Under the pieces are notes generated by a model. That model was not told where the DNA came from. It did not search any database and saw nothing but the letters and a program-made list of their open reading frames with translations. Position numbers and translations under genes: made by a program. Positions 35,225-43,376 of a stretch of 64,000 bases of DNA are shown piece after piece. Position 1 is the stretch's first letter, and each line of letters starts with the position of its first letter. Location: assembly GCA_001513105.1 (NCBI GenBank), contig LFSH01000072.1:5646-69645 (forward strand), read 5' to 3'. Origin of the DNA: Clostridiales bacterium DTU070 (GTDB lineage: Bacteria; Bacillota; Clostridia; DSM-8532).

Positions 35225-36685
35225 TTAACATATCACATCGAAAGGTTTATCAAACCGGGTGTTCTTCTCAAAGGCATGCGCAGCTTTTAACAGTGTTCCC
35301 TCGTCAAAGGGTTTGCCGATGAGCTGAAGACCTGTCGGAAGCCCTTTGCTGTCGGTTCCGTTTGGTACCGAGATCGCGCAAAACCCGGCAATGTTCGCCG
35401 CTACGGTGTATACATAGCTCATATGCATCCCGATGGGATCATCGGCTTTTTCTCCTGCTCTGAATGCAGTCACGGGAACCGTCGGGCAAACAATTATGTC
35501 AACCTTATCAAACGCTTTTTCAAAATCTTCGGTAACCAGGCGCCTTGCTTTCAATGCTTTTTTATAGAAAGAATCATAACAGTCCCTGCCTGTAAAATAA
35601 GTTCCGAGCATGATTGTTCTTTTAACCCCGAAGCCGAACCCTTCGCTCCTGGTTTTTTTGTATAAATCCCCTGCATCCGGATAATGTTCCGCCCTGTAAC
35701 CATACCTGATGCCGTCATATCGGCCAAGGTTCGAGGCGGCTTCAACTGAAGACAATATGTAATATGCACTAACGGCGTATTCGGTCATAGGAAAGGAAAC
35801 CTCCTCCACAACGGCCCCCATCGATTCAAATACCTTTAATGCTTCAAACAGTCTTTGCCTTACATCTGCCTGAATCCCGGTTCCGATATATTCCTTCGGC
35901 AGGCCCATCCTGATTCCTTTTATATCGTTATTAAGAAATACCGTGTAATCCGGGTGCCTGGATTTAGCAGAAACTGAATCCTTAGGGTCATGACCCGCTA
36001 TGGCATTTAACACAACTGCCGCATCTTCAACACTACGGGTTATCGGACCTATCTGCTCGAAGGACGATGCAAAGGCAATAAGCCCATATCTTGAAACCAG
36101 GCCGTAAGTCGGCTTTAACCCCACAACCCCGCAAAAGGATGCAGGCTGCCTTAACGAACCACAGGCATCCGAGCCAACGGCAAAACATGCCATATTAGCT
36201 GCAACCGCTGCGGCGGCACCACCGTTTGAACCGCCCGGGACCCTTTCAAAGTCCCATGGATTTTTTACAGGCCCGTAATATGAATTTTCATTCGAATTTC
36301 CTGCCGAGAACTCGTCCATGTTGAGTTTACCCAGAAGAACTGCGCCGCTGTTTCGCAGTTTCTCACTAACGGTTGAATCATAGGGTGGTATAAAGTTGTG
36401 AAGCATTTTAGACGCACATGTGGTTAAAACACCGCGGGTTACGATATTATCAGCAAGCGCCGCCGGGATTCCCGCCAACGGAAGATTCTCTCCGGTATCC
36501 AGTTTATTCTGTATGTCTTCCGCCCTTTTTTCACAGTCCTCCCGGCAGACCGTAATATAGGCACCTATTGTTTTGTTCAGGTTTTCAATCTGGTCAAGGT
36601 ATGCACTGACAAGTTCGGCAATGCCAATCTCTTTGCCTTTTATTTTTTTCAATGTTTCACTGACTGTTAACCGGGTAAGTTCCAA
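35225..36685 (-). CDS. gatA: Asp/Glu-tRNA amidotransferase subunit A, active site degenerate
   Basis: GatA is an amidase-signature enzyme that releases ammonia from glutamine through a Lys-cisSer-Ser triad. The 486-residue length and overall sequence fit, but key residues differ from the family consensus. The catalytic-lysine motif IKDN reads LADN, with Ala78 encoded GCT. GGSSGGSA reads GGSNGGAA (Ser153 retained, then Asn154 and Ala157). DTGGS reads DACGS (nucleophile Ser177 retained). The LNDIYT segment with the glutamine-binding Asp reads MSYVYT. The TTG at 36685 follows GGAG by ten bases, 16 bp after gatC. Glutaminase activity is doubtful; this may be a paralogous complex. Confidence 0.85.
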   Translation of the reverse strand: MELTRLTVSETLKKIKGKEIGIAELVSAYLDQIENLNKTIGAYITVCREDCEKRAEDIQNKLDTGENLPLAGIPAALADNIVTRGVLTTCASKMLHNFIPPYDSTVSEKLRNSGAVLLGKLNMDEFSAGNSNENSYYGPVKNPWDFERVPGGSNGGAAAAVAANMACFAVGSDACGSLRQPASFCGVVGLKPTYGLVSRYGLIAFASSFEQIGPITRSVEDAAVVLNAIAGHDPKDSVSAKSRHPDYTVFLNNDIKGIRMGLPKEYIGTGIQADVRQRLFEALKVFESMGAVVEEVSFPMTEYAVSAYYILSSVEAASNLGRYDGIRYGYRAEHYPDAGDLYKKTRSEGFGFGVKRTIMLGTYFTGRDCYDSFYKKALKARRLVTEDFEKAFDKVDIIVCPTVPVTAFRAGEKADDPIGMHMSYVYTVAANIAGFCAISVPNGTDSKGLPTGLQLIGKPFDEGTLLKAAHAFEKNTRFDKPFDVIC

Positions 36686-36701
36686 GGCAAAACAACTCCG
36701 T

Positions 36702-36995
36702 TCAGATTTCTTCGATAATTTTCGGCACCGCAAAACAGCCGTTTACTGTCTCGGGTGCGTTACTGAGCAGTTCCTCCCGTTTCAGCGGGTCACTTTCGTT
36801 ATCATCGCGGAATACATTTGTTATATCAGACACATGTACCATCGGTTCTGTGTTTCGGGTATCAAGGCCCGAGAGTTTTTCAGCAAGGTACTGCGATATG
36901 TTCCTGATGTCATTGAACAACTTTTCGGCTTCAATATCCGAGAGACTTAATGCTGCCATATTAGTCAACTGTTTTAATTCTTCATGGTTCTTCAT
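36702..36995 (-). CDS. gatC: Asp/Glu-tRNA amidotransferase subunit C
   Basis: GatC, 97 residues, wraps around the GatA-GatB interface and stabilises the complex. The NMAALSLSDIEAEK helix, the HVSDITNVFRDD segment and the ending NAPETVNGCFAVPKI match the family. The ATG at 36995 follows GGGGTGG. It is first in gatC-gatA-gatB. Upstream are 540 bp of repeat-bearing intergenic DNA. Confidence 0.92.
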   Translation of the reverse strand: MKNHEELKQLTNMAALSLSDIEAEKLFNDIRNISQYLAEKLSGLDTRNTEPMVHVSDITNVFRDDNESDPLKREELLSNAPETVNGCFAVPKIIEEI

Positions 36996-37114
36996 TGTTC
37001 CACCCCGGGTATTTATAACGGTTTACAAAAGCATTTAAGCATCCGCATTAGAAATCATTTACTTTTTCGTGGTTAGAATAATAATACTATTTTTATATAA
37101 TGAGTTCAATCTCC

Positions 37115-37170
37115 GCACGGCTTCGTACGGTATCTTTACCGTCAAGTGTTTACAGATATCGTGCAATGCG
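37115..37170. repeat. Hairpin repeat, copy C (terminal module only)
   Basis: GTACGGTATC (37125-37134) pairs with GATATCGTGC (37155-37164), with T.G and G.T wobbles relative to copy B that keep the stem. The loop TTTACCGTCAAGTGTTTACA and the flank GCAATGCGAGGAAACC match copies B and D. It precedes the fuller copy B by about 50 bp. Confidence 0.7.
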
Positions 37171-37224
37171 AGGAAACCTTCAGCGAAGTGCAGCTTAGAG
37201 ATGGGCAAAAAGAAGCGAGGATTA

Positions 37225-37408
37225 GCAAGCCAACGGAGCAAAAATGCTTCATACTAAATTCTTTCAAAAGCATTTTTGCGAGTTTTGGCTTGCCCGAGCT
37301 GATACTTACCAGCTCCTTCAAACGAAGCGGCTGCTTCTGAGCATTCGCACGATATCTTTACATCTTCAACTATCGTCAAGTGTTTAGAAATACCGTGCAA
37401 TGCAATGT
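37225..37408. repeat. Multi-hairpin intergenic repeat, copy B (full)
   Basis: Stem I: GCAAGCC...GCAAAAATGCTT with AAGCATTTTTGC...GGCTTGC (37225-37293). Stem II: GAGCTG with CAGCTC (37296-37315). Stem IV: GCACGATAT with ATACCGTGC (37347-37399), followed by AATGC. The same order is seen at 1-187. There is no ORF; a short frame from 37202 is broken. This and copy C occupy the gatC to LCP gap (36996-37536). Confidence 0.75.
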
Positions 37409-37449
37409 TAGATTATTTTTTGCCGTAAATGGAATATATATCTCCGTAA

Positions 37450-37478
37450 TTGGTCATTAAAACGTGATTATTTATAAA
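37450..37478 (+). promoter_or_regulatory. Possible promoter of the LCP gene
   Basis: TTGGTC (37450-37455) and TATAAA (37473-37478) are 17 bp apart and 58 bp upstream of the start codon. The -35 is a moderate match. Confidence 0.45.
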
Positions 37479-37536
37479 CTTATTGCAGAAAATAATTTAT
37501 GTTTCAGCTTAAAAAGACAGAACATGGAGCGGTTGC

Positions 37537-38619
37537 ATGAGCAAAAAGATTTTTCTTGCCTTTACTGTTGTGATGGTTGTTATATCAGGAACATGCATAT
37601 ATTCTATTGTATCAGGTGCAAAAAAGGAACTGGCAAGGCTGAGAAAAATCCAGGCAAAAATCACTGATGAAAGTTATGATGAGCCGGCCATAACTCCTGC
37701 CGCAACTCCAGCACCCGAAGCAGATACAGATGATACCAGCGCTCAAAGAGAAGAAAAAACAGCCATAACAAAAAACCAGAAATATTATACAGGCATTACT
37801 GATACAGGTGACAGGAATGTTTTACTGATAGGCAAGGACCCTGCCTACTCAAATTACGATACCATGATCATCGTCAGCATAAACGAGGAAAAAAAATCAG
37901 TCAGGCTTATTGATATACCAAGGGATATCTACATTGATTATTCGCCTGATTTGCTGAAAGAGCTTAAAAAAAAGGCACCCCAGTTTTACAGCGAAAAAGG
38001 AAGCAGAAAGATAAACGCAGCCCATGCATTCGGCAGGATGCTTGAATACTCGCCGGATAACGCCAGGTTTCCGGGAAAACCGGGTATTAATTTCCTGACC
38101 GACTTAATATATGAAATATTTGCTGTTGAGATTGATGATTATATTGCCGTTGAAACCGACGGGTTTCGTGAAATAGTTGATTTTTTCGGGGGTGTTGTAA
38201 TAGATGTTCCAATGTATATGCATTACGAGGATCCGACCCAGGATCTCTACATCCATCTCGAACCGGGAATCCAGCGTCTTGACGGCAGAAAAGCCGAAGG
38301 GTTCGTAAGGTTCAGGCAGGGCTATACCCGTGACGGAAAATATATAACCTGTTCAAGAGCCGACAACACCTTTCTTTTTTTTAAATCGTTCTTTGAACAG
38401 CATGTTAATCTGAAAAACCTGAACAAGATCGGCAAGATATACGAGATAGTAAAACGAAATACCGAAACAAGCGTTGGGAATATCAGCGAAACCTATGAGT
38501 ATGCAGTGCTTGCAAGGAAAATAATAAGCGAAGGCTACAGCATAGAGCATGTTAGTGTAAAAACAGAGGGTAAAAAAACATTTAACGGTGCGCTGTATGA
38601 ACTGCTGAAAACCGAATAG
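37537..38619 (+). CDS. LytR-CpsA-Psr (LCP) family protein
   Basis: An LCP-family phosphotransferase of 360 residues. Such enzymes attach wall polymers such as teichoic acids or capsule to peptidoglycan outside the membrane. A signal-anchor (about 4-26) is followed by a Pro/Thr-rich linker (about 45-75) and the LCP domain. The domain contains GDRNVLLIGKD, LIDIPRDIYID and a C-terminal EGFVRFRQGYTRDGKY segment. The usual GD..R..RQ motif reads DGKYITCSRADN, so one conserved arginine/glutamine position is altered. The ATG at 37537 follows GGAG. It is monocistronic, converging on the phosphodiester glycosidase gene. Confidence 0.85.
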   Translation: MSKKIFLAFTVVMVVISGTCIYSIVSGAKKELARLRKIQAKITDESYDEPAITPAATPAPEADTDDTSAQREEKTAITKNQKYYTGITDTGDRNVLLIGKDPAYSNYDTMIIVSINEEKKSVRLIDIPRDIYIDYSPDLLKELKKKAPQFYSEKGSRKINAAHAFGRMLEYSPDNARFPGKPGINFLTDLIYEIFAVEIDDYIAVETDGFREIVDFFGGVVIDVPMYMHYEDPTQDLYIHLEPGIQRLDGRKAEGFVRFRQGYTRDGKYITCSRADNTFLFFKSFFEQHVNLKNLNKIGKIYEIVKRNTETSVGNISETYEYAVLARKIISEGYSIEHVSVKTEGKKTFNGALYELLKTE

Positions 38620-38786
38620 GTCTTATAATCTGAAGGCTTTGGCAGAATTAATTCAATACCGGAAAGAAGATGCTGTGAATTCGTCAAATCTTATGCGATT
38701 TTCGATGTAACTTTTTACGCCCTGATAAAAAAGGCTATAAAGGCAACCATCCTGAAAAGATAACCGCCATTATTTTCGTTATAACA

Positions 38787-38830
38787 TGTAAAAAAGGGCT
38801 GCCGGATAAAATTTCTCCGGACAGCCCCTT
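38787..38830 (-). terminator. Terminator of the phosphodiester glycosidase gene
   Basis: On the minus strand GGGGCTGTCCGG pairs with CCGGCAGCCC with small bulges (38828-38817, 38804-38795), followed by TTTTTT at 38794-38789. It may also stop LCP transcripts arriving on the plus strand. Confidence 0.85.
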
Positions 38831-38847
38831 TGGCAGGTATGTTAGTT

Positions 38848-41800
38848 CTATTCTATAGGCTTGTATTCATAGGTTACCTGATCACCCATAATGGTAACAA
38901 GGATGTACAGTGCTGCTTTTTTGTTTTCCGGGGTAAGATTTTCCACGTCAAACCCGCATGTTGAAAGGTATCTTACACCCCTGTCCTTTGTAACCATGTT
39001 CCTGTCACCTTTATAAAACACCCATACATTTTCAAATTTCGAGCCGGCATATTCGGCCAGAATGTCTCTTAACAGCTTGCCTTCAAGTTTATCGGTAAAT
39101 GAATCCGGGGTATTTTCGAGGAACAGGAATACATTCTGCCCGGTAAAGGATTCAAGCTGATCCAAAAGCCATTGCCACTGCCCCGTGGTACCGTTCCTGA
39201 GGCTTTTTGACCTCATATCCAGCTGTATGAACCTTGAACCTTGCATATCCATTGATTTATAACCGCTGCCTGTTGCAAGCACTGGTTTTTCTACCTTTGA
39301 TACCACCTGGTGGGAACCGTTTCCTACAAACACGCCTATTTCAATATACTTGTTAATTTTGTCCGCCAGGAAATCTACCAGGTATTTTTCCACGTCATTT
39401 GCAGGTTCACGGGATTCACCGAATACAGAAAACCTGTAGTTGTTCTCGCCTATCGCATAAGTTACTGCCTGGTTCTTCCTGTCCGAAGGAACGGTATCTG
39501 CAGGGATATTATTGAAATTCACCGTTTTACCCGTTTTTATATTAAACTGTAGATCGTCAAGGTATATATGCCCTTTTTCATCTATCGGGCTCGGGTTTAC
39601 AACATATAACCGCGTAACCCTTGCAGGTTTCTTAATATGTGATACCTTCCCCTCGACATAAGCCCAGCCTGTCCAGGTAATTCCCTCTGAGAGCATCACA
39701 TAGTTTACCTTACCGTCTGCGTCTATTACCTCAGCCCTGAGCCAGCTTTTGGTGAACCTCTGGCTGTATGCCCACAGCCCGATTGTTTCAGTTCCTTCGG
39801 GAAGGCTTATTCCCTTGTTCGGCAGCACGATATAGGCAGCCTGGGTTTCGGGTGAATCCTTGAACACATAATCCAGGCGAACACTTGAAGTCCCTGAATT
39901 TGCATATTCACCTGCAATGGCGGCTTCTGCAGGAACATAGGAAGGATATGATGTAAAGCTGATGTTGTTTTCTTCAAAACTATTGACCACTATGGTTTCC
40001 AGCCCTGCTATTTCCGTATTGGCGGTCACCTTATCCCGCTCAACTGTAATAATGCTCAGATCGTCAATATAGATTTCACCGGCTTCTTCAATGGGGTTAA
40101 CCTGTACGAGGTAGATTCTTGTCAGTTTCGCGGGAAGAGGAACACCGTTTAACGGTATCTCGACATACCGCCAGCCAACCCAGTCCAGTTTTGTCAAATC
40201 GCCGAGCCTGTGTGTTTTGTTCTGGCTGTCCTGTACCTCAATCCTTAACCAGTTTGAGTTTTCATGGTCATTATAAACCCAGAAACCAACCCTGATCGCA
40301 TTGGCCGGCAGAGAGATACCTCCTCCGTTCAGAACCGCGTACACAGCCCTGTTGGTTTCAGCCAGTTCGAACCTGTATGACAGTTTACCCGATGTTTTGC
40401 CGCTGTGTTTCTGTTCGCCTGAAAGCTGATAGGATCCGGCAACTGTAGAAGGATACGATAAAAACGTTGCATTTTCTTTTTCAAAGTCATCAACAAGGGT
40501 TGACACAGTCGGCAGAACGGTTACTGCGCAGTATGCATGAGTATCTCCGACCGTAGCCGAGATATAGCCGTATCCGGGATTTGTAGCGATGAATGTATCG
40601 TTTGAAAAGATACCTATACCGCCCACGGTCTTCCAGCTGACATCCGCCGGGTTAATGGATGCCGTAAACCCTTCCGGATCCTCACCCGTGACAGTGAATT
40701 TCTTCCGTTCTTTATTAATAAGCGTTATGTCTTTACTGCTCAGTGTTAACTTTACAGGTCCGCTTAACACTTTAACATCCGTTTCTGCAGATATTTCGCC
40801 CACTGTTGCTGTAATTTTTGCAGTACCGACAGACGCGGGTCTGAATACATTGCCTGTGAAACTGCCTTCAACACCTTCCACATGCCATGTAACTTCTTCG
40901 GGATTTATCTGCACCGGATTATAATACTCGTCGTAGCCTTTCACAGTAAACTCCCTTGATGTATTAACAAACACATTCGGATCCTTTGTTTCTATGTAAA
41001 GCCCAGCCAAAGGAGAAGGCGGTGCCATGGAGAATACTCCTATGGCATTTGGTATTCTTCTCTGAACACCATCACTTGGCTTGTTCTGAACGGCAATATT
41101 CTCGGTTCCGGGTTCCCTTGAAGCAATGGTGGAAGAACCGCCGCCGTCCATCGCAAGAGCGTTGTATGCTCCAATTTCAAGCATAAACTCCGCAAGTTCT
41201 GTCATTGTCATTCCAATGCTGTGAGACTGTCTTCCGTCAACAACCACCATGTAAATGGTCTTTCCGTCCTCGCTCACTCCCACTGCGGTTCTTGGATGTC
41301 TTCCCGCCACTTCATGGGTAAATGTCTGGGGTATTTCACCGTCAACAACAACCATTCCTCCGCCGCTGACCGCCATTTTCATTCCAATCCAGTCCGGGGT
41401 TGTTGTAATATCAAAACGGACAGGATCACCCACTTTAAAATTCTCTAAAATCTTCGGCGTATTCTCTTTTCCAGTTATTACCACAAATCCGTTTAACGGA
41501 ATTTCTGTTGCCGGCATGTTTATCCGGATTTCCTTGACTATCCCGTCTTCAACAATCATTTCGGTTACGTTGGAATAATAACCGTTCCGTGTACCAACCG
41601 ACATGGTGGTCCATTTCCTGTCCAGCACCGTGAAGTCACTATACCCGTAATAAGGCTCATTGTATCTTGCAACGCTCAAATACTCGCCGTTCGGCGCATA
41701 AATCCGGATGTCGGTTTTCCAGTACTTGATTATGCCGCTTCTTGCTGCATCTATCGCAAATGTGGCCATATTATCCCTGTCAAGGTTAAAAGTTGAATCC

Positions 41801-42210
41801 GCAGTTTTTATATTCTGGGACTGTACCATGGGCCCGATAAGATTCTGCTTGCCGGGCTGATCCGAACTGAGAAAAAAACTGCCGTTTATTCCTGCTATTG
41901 CGCCCCATTCCTGCATATGCTCGGTTGTAGTCAACGGTGTTTGGATTGATTCACCGTTTGTTAACGCATCAATATGTACATTCGGATCATTCAGGTCTGC
42001 CTTGAGCACATAAATCTTCTGCCATCCGAGATCGGTATACCTTGTTATGGTATCCTGTGTTACACCTGAAGTAATAATTTTGCTTTCAACTGTCTGGTAA
42101 ATAACGGAACTGCCGGGCTGGCCAGGTTCAGATGCATACGAACCCGTAACCGCTCCTGAGAATAATACTGCAAGTGATAAGAATAGTACTGCTGCTTTTT
42201 TCACCCTCAT
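38848..42210 (-). CDS. Secreted phosphodiester glycosidase-like multidomain protein
   Basis: A 1120-residue exported protein. A signal peptide (about 1-26, ending SYAS) precedes an NAGPA-type phosphodiester glycosidase domain (about 70-400), shown by GINGSFFL, RHPRTAVGV, VVDGRQSHSIGMT and ALAMDGGGSSTI. Two Ig-like (Big-type) repeats follow (about 400-570), then two related jelly-roll modules (about 575-880) with matching ends YIDDLSII and YLDDLQFN. The last 220 residues resemble a metallophosphatase fold without clear metal ligands. The ATG at 42210 follows GGAGG; the TTG at 42228 overlaps that site. Likely substrates are phosphodiester-linked glycans at the cell surface. It has its own promoter and a long leader hairpin. 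Confidence 0.82.
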   Translation of the reverse strand: MRVKKAAVLFLSLAVLFSGAVTGSYASEPGQPGSSVIYQTVESKIITSGVTQDTITRYTDLGWQKIYVLKADLNDPNVHIDALTNGESIQTPLTTTEHMQEWGAIAGINGSFFLSSDQPGKQNLIGPMVQSQNIKTADSTFNLDRDNMATFAIDAARSGIIKYWKTDIRIYAPNGEYLSVARYNEPYYGYSDFTVLDRKWTTMSVGTRNGYYSNVTEMIVEDGIVKEIRINMPATEIPLNGFVVITGKENTPKILENFKVGDPVRFDITTTPDWIGMKMAVSGGGMVVVDGEIPQTFTHEVAGRHPRTAVGVSEDGKTIYMVVVDGRQSHSIGMTMTELAEFMLEIGAYNALAMDGGGSSTIASREPGTENIAVQNKPSDGVQRRIPNAIGVFSMAPPSPLAGLYIETKDPNVFVNTSREFTVKGYDEYYNPVQINPEEVTWHVEGVEGSFTGNVFRPASVGTAKITATVGEISAETDVKVLSGPVKLTLSSKDITLINKERKKFTVTGEDPEGFTASINPADVSWKTVGGIGIFSNDTFIATNPGYGYISATVGDTHAYCAVTVLPTVSTLVDDFEKENATFLSYPSTVAGSYQLSGEQKHSGKTSGKLSYRFELAETNRAVYAVLNGGGISLPANAIRVGFWVYNDHENSNWLRIEVQDSQNKTHRLGDLTKLDWVGWRYVEIPLNGVPLPAKLTRIYLVQVNPIEEAGEIYIDDLSIITVERDKVTANTEIAGLETIVVNSFEENNISFTSYPSYVPAEAAIAGEYANSGTSSVRLDYVFKDSPETQAAYIVLPNKGISLPEGTETIGLWAYSQRFTKSWLRAEVIDADGKVNYVMLSEGITWTGWAYVEGKVSHIKKPARVTRLYVVNPSPIDEKGHIYLDDLQFNIKTGKTVNFNNIPADTVPSDRKNQAVTYAIGENNYRFSVFGESREPANDVEKYLVDFLADKINKYIEIGVFVGNGSHQVVSKVEKPVLATGSGYKSMDMQGSRFIQLDMRSKSLRNGTTGQWQWLLDQLESFTGQNVFLFLENTPDSFTDKLEGKLLRDILAEYAGSKFENVWVFYKGDRNMVTKDRGVRYLSTCGFDVENLTPENKKAALYILVTIMGDQVTYEYKPIE

Positions 42211-42249
42211 GCTAAATCCTCCGAACAACTTTTTCTTGTCTTTTGTAAA

Positions 42250-42338
42250 ATATGCACTTTATTAGACGGATTAAGCCGCATTCAGTTCCAAAAACAACGG
42301 AATTCAATGCTTTTATAATCAATCCGTAAAGTGCATAT
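42250..42338 (-). other. Long imperfect hairpin in the leader of the phosphodiester glycosidase gene
   Basis: ATATGCACTTT (42250-42260) with AAAGTGCATAT (42328-42338), ACGGATT (66-72) with AATCCGT (21-27), then GCATT/AATGC and GTTCC/GGAAT toward the loop. The whole element spans 89 bp. It lies between the promoter (42399-42427) and the ribosome site at about 42218, so it is in the transcribed leader. It could be a regulatory RNA or a small MITE-like insertion. Confidence 0.6.
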
Positions 42339-42398
42339 CCTCTATCTGGTATTTTATCATGCGCAAGCAAAAATAACCACTTTACTCTGTTTACTTTT

Positions 42399-42427
42399 GT
42401 ATTAAGAAAATAACAAGTTTGAGTCAA
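42399..42427 (-). promoter_or_regulatory. Promoter of the phosphodiester glycosidase gene
   Basis: On the minus strand TTGACT (42427-42422) and TAATAC (42404-42399) are 17 bp apart. Transcripts would carry a leader of about 180 bases. Confidence 0.65.
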
Positions 42428-42549
42428 TTATATTACATGGCACAAGCAGTAATAAAATTCAGGAGTACCTGCTGTTTGCCGTAAGACGCGCGCAATCAGC
42501 CTGTATTTGTGTTATAGTTAAACTATCAATACAGTTATGGTGATTTGGA

Positions 42550-43371
42550 ATGCATACAGACAAATATCTGCAGATCAACGGGTTTTCGGTCCGCTACAGG
42601 GAAGAAGGAAGAGGGGATGCCGTTGTCCTTGTCCACGGCATTGCAGGCTTTTTGGAGGAATGGGAGCCTGCGATGGAAATACTGTCCAAAAACTACAGGG
42701 TAATTGCCCTGGACCTTCCCGGGCATGGCTTAAGCGACAAGCCGGAAATCCCATATACCCTCGACTTCCTTACTGGTTTTCTGAAAGACTTTATTTCCGT
42801 AATAAGTCCCGGGAGGATTTACCTTGCAGGACATTCGCTCGGCGGAGCCATTTGCCTGAATCTTGTTATAAAATACCCATCCCTGGTTAAAAAGCTGATG
42901 GTTCTGAACAGTGTCTTTATAAAAATTCCGTTTTCATTAAGGTTTTTTTCGCCGGGGTTCTTTCAGAAAATAAACATCCCGGTACCGCTCAGCATCGTGA
43001 GGCTCATTACCAGGCAAAGCTTTTACAACAACAGCACGCGAAGCAGAAACTGGCTTAACCATGCATACAGTTATATCAACAAGCCAGGAGCTTTAAGAAC
43101 GATGTTCTCGATCTTTCACGAGTTCATGACCTTACGCGGTCCCAATAAAGAGCTTGTGAACACGTTTCTGCATGGATTAAGCCAAGTGGAGGTTCCGGTC
43201 CTTATTGTATACAGCGGCAAGGATCGGGTGATATCGAACAAAAACTCACTACTGTTGCATAAACATATTAATAACTCAATGATCCGCAAAGTTCAGAACT
43301 GCGGTCACGAGCTCCAGTATGAATGCTGTGAGGAGTTTTGCAGCATTGCTTCCGGGTTTTTTAATGCCTGA
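42550..43371 (+). CDS. Alpha/beta-fold hydrolase
   Basis: A 273-residue hydrolase of the alpha/beta fold. The oxyanion-side HGIAG is at 29-33, the nucleophile elbow GHSLGG has Ser96, the acid is Asp225 in YSGKDRVIS, and His253 is in NCGHELQ, giving a full catalytic triad. A cap region lies between about 125 and 195. The ATG at 42550 follows GGTGATTTGGA, a moderate site. No signal peptide is visible, so it is probably cytosolic. The substrate is unknown; esterase, lipase or C-C hydrolase are all possible. It converges with the serpin gene six bases away. Confidence 0.88.
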   Translation: MHTDKYLQINGFSVRYREEGRGDAVVLVHGIAGFLEEWEPAMEILSKNYRVIALDLPGHGLSDKPEIPYTLDFLTGFLKDFISVISPGRIYLAGHSLGGAICLNLVIKYPSLVKKLMVLNSVFIKIPFSLRFFSPGFFQKINIPVPLSIVRLITRQSFYNNSTRSRNWLNHAYSYINKPGALRTMFSIFHEFMTLRGPNKELVNTFLHGLSQVEVPVLIVYSGKDRVISNKNSLLLHKHINNSMIRKVQNCGHELQYECCEEFCSIASGFFNA

Positions 43372-43376
43372 GATTA

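Noticed and set aside
42212-42427. A 71-residue ORF on the minus strand upstream of the phosphodiester glycosidase gene
   Set aside because: It spans the promoter and leader hairpin, lacks a ribosome site and overlaps the real start.
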